Positions 1 through 3,688 of a DNA stretch of 7,856 nt are shown piece after piece. The translations under genes and the position numbers were made by a program. Origin of the DNA: Mycobacterium sp. Its GTDB lineage: Bacteria > Actinomycetota > Actinomycetes > Mycobacteriales > Mycobacteriaceae. The notes beneath the pieces were generated by a model. The model did no database searches. It saw nothing but the letters and a program-made list of their open reading frames with translations, and had not been told where the DNA came from. The stretch is taken from assembly GCA_018500005.2 (NCBI GenBank), contig JAHBAP020000352.1, forward strand, positions 1-7,856, written 5' to 3'. Within the stretch, counting starts at the first letter, position 1; every line of letters starts with the position of its first letter.

Positions 1-251
1 GTGGAGATGACGGCCAGCGCCATGATCGCCGGCGCGAACACCGCGACGCGCGGCTCGCCGAACGAACCCAGCGGCAGCAGGGTGAGCCCGATCAGCAGCG
101 TGATCGGGATGAACATCGTCAGCAGAAGCTGTTCGCCGTTGCGGAGCAACAGTTTGAGCTCGAGGCCGTATTGGGCGGCCAACATCCGGCCTACGGTGTT
201 TGGCCGCGGATCCGGGGTGAAGGTGCCCGCCGGAAAGAGTTCAGTGCTCAT
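1..251 (-). CDS. ABC-2 type transporter permease, N-terminal part (runs off left edge)
   Basis: This is the first 83 codons of a membrane permease that should pair with the ATPase encoded just upstream. The ATG at 251-249 overlaps the TGA of the ATPase gene by 4 bases (ATGA), a standard coupling arrangement. The translation starts MSTELFPAGTF, continues through a basic stretch (LKLLLRNGEQ, about residues 33-42) typical of ABC-2 permeases just before the first helix, then a hydrophobic segment (about 43-60, LLLTMFIPITLLIGLTLL) and the start of a second one (about 69-83, VAVFAPAIMALAVIS). Family knowledge: ABC-2 permeases have about six membrane helices and 250-260 residues, so roughly two thirds of the gene lies outside the window. 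The substrate cannot be read from the sequence. The M. tuberculosis counterpart (Rv1457c, as I recall) is annotated only as an antibiotic-type transporter. The assignment rests on position, frame, hydrophobicity and gene order. Confidence 0.85.
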   Translation of the reverse strand, partial: MSTELFPAGTFTPDPRPNTVGRMLAAQYGLELKLLLRNGEQLLLTMFIPITLLIGLTLLPLGSFGEPRVAVFAPAIMALAVIS

Positions 252-1180
252 GACCGCAGCTCCTTTCCGGTCAGGTCGAGAAAGACGTCCTCGAGGCTGC
301 GTTGCTCGACCCGCATATCGGTGGCCAGGATGTTCAGCCGGGCGCACCAGGCCGTCACGGTGGCCAGCACCTGGGGATTTATCGTGCCCTCGACGAGATA
401 GTCGCCCGGAGCCTGCTCGGTGGCCCGGTATCCCTCGGGGAGGGCGGCCAGCAGCAGCGAGAGATCGACCTTGCGCGGCGCCGTGAAGCGGAGCTGGTCC
501 TCGGCGCCGCTGCGCATGAGCTCGGCGGGCGTCCCAGAGGCGACGGTGGAGCCGTGGTCGATGATCACGATCCGGTCGGCCAATTCCTCGGCTTCCTTGA
601 GATGGTGGGTGGTCAACACGACCGTCACGCCGTCCCGGCGCAGCGCGTCGATCAACTCCCAGACGACCAGCCTGGCGTGGGCGTCCATGCCGGCGGTCGG
701 CTCATCGAGAAAGACTAGTTGGGGCCGGCCGACGATCGCGCACGCCAGCGACAGCCGCTGTTGTTGGCCGCCGGACAGTCGACGGTAGGTGGTGCGGGCG
801 GCGTCGGCCAGTCCCAGGGTGTCCAGCAGCCACGCCGGATCCAGCGGTTTGGCCGCGTAGGCGGCCACCAGGTTCAGCATCTCCCCGGCGCGGGCCGCCG
901 GATAGCCGCCGCCGCCCTGCAACATCACGCCGATCCGTTCGCGCAGCCGGACGTTTTCGGTGATCGGATCCAGACCGAGCACTTCGATGCCGCCGGCGTC
1001 GGGCCGGACGAACCCCTCGCACATCTCCACCGTCGTGGTCTTGCCGGCACCGTTGGGGCCCAGCAGGGCGAACACTTCGGCGCGTTGCACGTCGAGGTCG
1101 AGGTCGGACACCGCCAGGGTGGATCCGTAGCGTTTCGTCACCCCACGCATCCGCACGGGGGTGGAAGACCCAGAACTCAC
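248..1180 (-). CDS. ABC transporter ATP-binding protein (DrrA/CcmA-like exporter ATPase)
   Basis: This 310-residue cytoplasmic ATPase powers an ABC-2 type exporter together with the downstream permease. All nucleotide-binding motifs are present: Walker A GPNGAGKTT (41-49), Q-loop Gln88 in MLQGG, signature LSGGQQQR (135-142), Walker B LVFLDE (155-160) with catalytic Glu160, D-loop near 164-166, and switch His192 in LTTHH. After about residue 215 comes a C-terminal extension ending in SLEDVFLDLTGKELR, a tail typical of drug- and lipid-exporter ATPases of the DrrA group. Length is normal for that group (about 300-330). The GTG at 1180-1178 is chosen because it overlaps the TGA of the mptB-like gene by 4 bases (GTGA) and leaves a short lead before the first beta strand. 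The gene is therefore probably translated only from the same message as the mannosyltransferase. The substrate is unknown; the drug-resistance label on relatives is by similarity. Rv1458c of M. tuberculosis appears to be the orthologue. Confidence 0.95.
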   Translation of the reverse strand: MSSGSSTPVRMRGVTKRYGSTLAVSDLDLDVQRAEVFALLGPNGAGKTTTVEMCEGFVRPDAGGIEVLGLDPITENVRLRERIGVMLQGGGGYPAARAGEMLNLVAAYAAKPLDPAWLLDTLGLADAARTTYRRLSGGQQQRLSLACAIVGRPQLVFLDEPTAGMDAHARLVVWELIDALRRDGVTVVLTTHHLKEAEELADRIVIIDHGSTVASGTPAELMRSGAEDQLRFTAPRKVDLSLLLAALPEGYRATEQAPGDYLVEGTINPQVLATVTAWCARLNILATDMRVEQRSLEDVFLDLTGKELRS

Positions 1181-2874
1181 GGGGAATCAGCGTAGGCGTT
1201 GGGCGCGCCGCTGCGGTCGGGGGCACGCTTGAGATCCTGGCCGCTGTAGGACTCGTCGGTGCCGGGCACATAGCGCCACGGCAGCCGGTTGCGGGTCAAC
1301 CGGATCAGCAGCAGGACGATCACCGCACTGGCCAGGGTGGCATCCAGGATCTGGAACAGGGCGAAGCGGTCGCCGTTGGCGGTCGGGCCGAAGATGCCCA
1401 CGATCAGCGTGACCGCGATGGTGGCGATGCGGAATCCCGGCCGGGTCACCCAGGCGGCCAGCGGAAGAATGGCCCACAGCAGGTACCAGGGCTGCACCAC
1501 CGGGAAGAGCAGCACCGTCATCCCCAGTGCGACCCCCAGGCCGCCGACCGGATGCAACCGGCCGCGCAACACTGCCAACAACAGCCAACTGACCAGCACG
1601 GCGATGATCAGCACACCCATCGCGCGGGTCAGGGCGAGCACCGAGGTGGTGTGGTCACCCAGACCGAGCAGGATGCCGACCTGCCCGGTCGCCAGCGCCA
1701 GCAGGGTCGGCGGCGACATCCAGCTGCGGACGACGTTGGCGGTGCCCAGCGTGAACAGCCACCCGAACCCCAGCCCGCTGGCCCAGCCGATGACGGCCAT
1801 CACCCCGACTGACACCGACACCATCAGCACCCCGGCAGACAGGAACGCCTTGACTGTGCCGCCCCACCGGTGGGCCAGCGCCATGGCGGCGAACCCCAGC
1901 GCCAGCAGACCCGGCAGTTTCACCTGGGAGGACATCGTGATCAGCACGGTGCCGGCGAGCAGGCTGGCCAGCGGCGCCCACCCCGACAAGTCCGCCCGCG
2001 AGTGCGGCCAGCGCACGGGTCGGGGGAGCAGTGGGCGGGGACTGTCGATCCCGCGCAACGCCAACTCGGTTCCGGTGAGCATCAGCCCGAGCATCAGCGC
2101 CTCGTTGTGGATGCCGGCGACCAGGTGCATCAGCAGCAGCGGGTTGGCCGCCCCAAGCCACAGTGCGGCGACTTCGGCGACGCCGCAGCGTCGTGCCAAA
2201 CGTGGTGTGGCCCAGACGATCAGGCCAACTCCGACCAGCACGACGAGTCGGTGGGACAGCACGGCGCCGACGATGTTCTCCCCGGTGAGCGCGGAGATCC
2301 CGCGGCCGATCCACAGGAACAACGGCCCGTACGGCGCCGGGGTCTCGCGCCACAGGCTCGGCACCGACAACGTGAAGACGTGATCCAGGCCCAAGCCGGG
2401 AGCCGGACCGACCTTGTACGGGTTCAGACCGATCCGGGCGATCTGACTCTGGGCCAGGTAGGAGTAGACGTCCTTGCTGTACATCGGGGGTGCGATCAGC
2501 AGAGGCACCATCCAGACCAGCAGGGTCCGGTCGAGTTGGCTGCGCGACATCCGGCGGGGGCCGAGCACGAAACGTCCGAGCATCAGCCACGCCAGCGCCA
2601 TCATCACCGCGCCGGTGGTCGTCATGGTCAGCGAGACGGTCTGGATTCGCGACGGCAGATTGAGCAGCCGCACGCCGAAGGTCGGGTCCTGAACCACCGG
2701 ACGGGCGCCCGCGCCCAGGGCGCCGATGCCCATCAGGACGGTGCCGGTCGCCCCGAACAGCCGGGTCCGGCGCATCGCGCGAAGTTCGGCCGCGTTTAGT
2801 GGGGAGCCCTCGGTGCGCTCGTCACCATGCCAGCTGGCGATCGCGGAGTACAGGGAATGCCGGCGGCCAGCCAC
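1177..2874 (-). CDS. mptB: MptB-type alpha-(1->6)-mannopyranosyltransferase (GT-C membrane glycosyltransferase)
   Basis: This 565-residue multi-pass membrane protein of the GT-C class uses polyprenyl-phosphomannose on the outer face of the membrane. In corynebacteria MptB adds early alpha-1,6-mannoses to the lipomannan backbone; in mycobacteria its role is thought to be partly redundant. About a dozen or more hydrophobic segments are visible, for example near 41-57, 83-104, 117-131, 206-221, 303-316, 345-364, 415-436, 444-460 and 510-524. A GT-C-type acidic motif in the first large outer loop is seen as SKDVYSYLAQSQ (133-144), with PYGPLFLW (181-188), HNEAL (256-260) and QPWYLLW (461-467) as further family landmarks. 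Length fits the family (M. tuberculosis Rv1459c is about 590). GTG at 2874-2872 is chosen because it retains the N-terminal AIASWHGDER segment that I recall in relatives, and a -10-like box lies six bases before it. It is first gene of the leftward operon. Which mannan step it performs here cannot be told from sequence. Confidence 0.9.
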   Translation of the reverse strand: MAGRRHSLYSAIASWHGDERTEGSPLNAAELRAMRRTRLFGATGTVLMGIGALGAGARPVVQDPTFGVRLLNLPSRIQTVSLTMTTTGAVMMALAWLMLGRFVLGPRRMSRSQLDRTLLVWMVPLLIAPPMYSKDVYSYLAQSQIARIGLNPYKVGPAPGLGLDHVFTLSVPSLWRETPAPYGPLFLWIGRGISALTGENIVGAVLSHRLVVLVGVGLIVWATPRLARRCGVAEVAALWLGAANPLLLMHLVAGIHNEALMLGLMLTGTELALRGIDSPRPLLPRPVRWPHSRADLSGWAPLASLLAGTVLITMSSQVKLPGLLALGFAAMALAHRWGGTVKAFLSAGVLMVSVSVGVMAVIGWASGLGFGWLFTLGTANVVRSWMSPPTLLALATGQVGILLGLGDHTTSVLALTRAMGVLIIAVLVSWLLLAVLRGRLHPVGGLGVALGMTVLLFPVVQPWYLLWAILPLAAWVTRPGFRIATIAVTLIVGIFGPTANGDRFALFQILDATLASAVIVLLLIRLTRNRLPWRYVPGTDESYSGQDLKRAPDRSGAPNAYADSP

Positions 2875-2886
2875 TACAGCACTCTA
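2875..2886 (-). promoter_or_regulatory. Putative -10 box for leaderless transcription of the mptB operon
   Basis: Reading the minus strand, TAGAGT (2886 to 2881) fits the mycobacterial -10 pattern TANNNT. It is followed by six bases, GCTGTA, and then the GTG start of the mptB-like gene at 2874. That spacing would put the transcription start on the G of GTG, giving a leaderless mRNA, which is common in mycobacteria. No good Shine-Dalgarno sequence lies before this GTG, which fits. Other TANNNT boxes on this strand (TAACTT at 2927-2922, TAACCT at 2932-2927) could give a leadered transcript. No convincing -35 element is seen. Confidence 0.45.
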
Positions 2887-2920
2887 TCCGGCAGCCCCGG
2901 CGTCCTGAGCAGCCCGAGGA

Positions 2921-2936
2921 TAAGTTAGGTTACCCT
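2921..2936 (+). promoter_or_regulatory. Cluster of -10-like boxes, candidate upstream promoter for sufR
   Basis: Three overlapping TANNNT hexamers lie here on the plus strand: TAAGTT (2921-2926), TAGGTT (2926-2931) and TACCCT (2931-2936). Any of them would start transcription around 2933-2945 and give a leader of roughly 60 bases before the GTG at 3002. The SufR operator would then lie just downstream of the start. This is an alternative to a start at 2975. Sequence alone does not decide between them, and the region also reads as -10 boxes on the other strand. Confidence 0.3.
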
Positions 2937-2943
2937 TGCTAGA
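2925..2943. promoter_or_regulatory. Weak DtxR/IdeR-box-like sequence
   Basis: The left part, TTAGGTTA (2925-2932), is identical to the first eight bases of the 19-base DtxR/IdeR consensus TTAGGTTAGSCTAACCTAA. Over all 19 positions I count about 12-13 matches. The right half-site is poor; a CTAGA is present but shifted by one base. This could be a degenerate iron-regulator site or chance in an A/T-richer promoter. Suf expression responds to iron, so the position is suggestive only. Confidence 0.2.
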
Positions 2944-2949
2944 CCCGTC

Positions 2950-2963
2950 TACGGAATTCCGTA
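2950..2963. repeat. Perfect 14-base palindrome next to the SufR operator
   Basis: TACGGAATTCCGTA at 2950-2963 is perfectly self-complementary over all 14 bases; the symmetry stops at 2949/2964. It directly abuts, and shares one base with, the AACAC arm of the adjoining SufR-like operator. It could be a binding site for a dimeric regulator or a second SufR contact, or form a small hairpin if transcribed (5-base stem, AAUU loop). I know no regulator with this consensus. Confidence 0.6.
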
Positions 2964-2978
2964 ACACTGGTGTTGTGA
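2964..2978 (+). promoter_or_regulatory. SufR operator (ACACT-N5-TGTGA)
   Basis: ACACT (2964-2968), GGTGT (2969-2973), TGTGA (2974-2978) match exactly the inverted repeat ACACT-N5-TGTGA that I recall being reported as the M. tuberculosis SufR-binding site upstream of its suf operon. The core also forms a tighter repeat, AACAC-TG-GTGTT (2963-2974). The site contains A at 2964 and T at 2968, which fit positions -11 and -7 of a promoter whose +1 is the G at 2975. Bound SufR would then sit on the -10 region and start site. This supports autoregulation of sufRBDC by the Fe-S state of SufR. Confidence 0.75.
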
Positions 2979-3688
2979 AAAACCCGACCGAGGAATCGCC
3001 CGTGTCCGGGCCCTCGGTGCAGGACGGCCAGACCCGGCGGGAGATAGTGCGTCTGCTGTTGGAGTCCGGGGCCATCACGGCCGCCGAAATCAGCGCCGAG
3101 CTCGGCCTCTCCGCCGCCGGTGTGCGCCGCCACCTCGATGTCCTGGTCGACGGCGGTGACGCCGAATCCCAGCCGGCCGCAGCCTGGCAGCATGTCGGGC
3201 GCGGGCGCCCGGCCAAGCGCTACCGGCTGACTTCGGCGGGACGGGCCAAGCTCGATCACACCTATGACGACCTGGCCTCGGCGGCCATGCGGCAGTTGCG
3301 CGAGATCGGCGGCGACGAGGCTGTGCGCACCTTCGCACGTCGTCGCATCGACAGCATCCTGGCCGGCGTGTCGGCCGCTGACGACGACGATGAGGTCGCC
3401 GATGCGGCCGAGCAGGTTGCCGACGCGCTGTCCCAGGCGGGTTACGCGACCACGACGACGAAGGTCGGCGGACCGGTCGGCGGAATCCAGATCTGTCAGC
3501 ACCACTGCCCGGTATCCCATGTGGCAGAAGAGTTCCCGGAATTGTGCGAAGCCGAGCAGCAGGCGATTTCCGAAGTTCTCGGCACCCATGTGCAGCGACT
3601 GGCCACGATCGTCAACGGCGACTGCGCCTGCACCACCCACGTACCGCTCGCTGTGAACCCCCGCGATGAACAAGGAGAGTCGGCATGA
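2975..3688 (+). CDS. sufR: SufR, Fe-S cluster-binding transcriptional repressor of the suf operon
   Basis: This 237-residue DNA-binding regulator senses Fe-S status through a bound cluster and represses the suf operon. The N-terminal winged helix-turn-helix covers about residues 22-57 (REIVRLLLES, then ITAAEISAELGLSAAGVRRHLDVL), with a basic wing GRGRPAKRYRLTSAG at about 75-89. The C-terminal part carries the cluster cysteines: Cys174, Cys178, Cys191, Cys217 and Cys219, in CQHHC, PELC and GDCAC contexts. Their spacing (x3, x12, x25, x1) is the actinobacterial SufR pattern. Two starts are plausible. GTG at 2975 lies inside the operator and suits leaderless transcription. GTG at 3002 (228 residues) has a good Shine-Dalgarno, GAGGA, seven bases upstream. 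Both keep the whole DNA-binding domain. The TTG at 2936 is unlikely because it reads through the control region. The TGA overlaps the sufB ATG by 4 bases, so sufR is co-transcribed with the genes it controls. Confidence 0.92.
   Translation: MKNPTEESPVSGPSVQDGQTRREIVRLLLESGAITAAEISAELGLSAAGVRRHLDVLVDGGDAESQPAAAWQHVGRGRPAKRYRLTSAGRAKLDHTYDDLASAAMRQLREIGGDEAVRTFARRRIDSILAGVSAADDDDEVADAAEQVADALSQAGYATTTTKVGGPVGGIQICQHHCPVSHVAEEFPELCEAEQQAISEVLGTHVQRLATIVNGDCACTTHVPLAVNPRDEQGESA
2990..2994 (+). promoter_or_regulatory. Ribosome binding site supporting an alternative sufR start at GTG 3002
   Basis: GAGGA at 2990-2994 is followed by seven bases (ATCGCCC) and then an in-frame GTG at 3002. This is the best Shine-Dalgarno in the region. 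It would be used if transcription begins upstream, around 2933-2945. If the mRNA begins at 2975 this site lies inside the reading frame and may give a second, nine-residue-shorter SufR. Confidence 0.5.
3672..3678 (+). promoter_or_regulatory. Ribosome binding site of sufB
   Basis: AAGGAGA at 3672-3678, within the last codons of sufR, is a strong Shine-Dalgarno six bases before the ATG at 3685. It fixes the sufB start and implies robust independent initiation besides coupling to sufR. Confidence 0.85.

Noticed and set aside
1..486. Plus-strand frame at the left edge (161 codons)
   Set aside because: It is antisense to the permease and ATPase genes, Arg/Pro/Ser-rich and without motifs. The minus-strand permease start at 251 with its ATGA overlap explains the region.
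1289..2383. Long plus-strand frame opposite mptB (364 codons)
   Set aside because: Composition is Ser/Thr/Pro/Arg-rich without domains, a usual shadow of a G+C-rich membrane protein gene; mptB motifs on the other strand are clear.
2936..2974. Upstream TTG at 2936 as the sufR start
   Set aside because: It would translate through the palindrome and operator, has no ribosome site, and adds residues with no family support.
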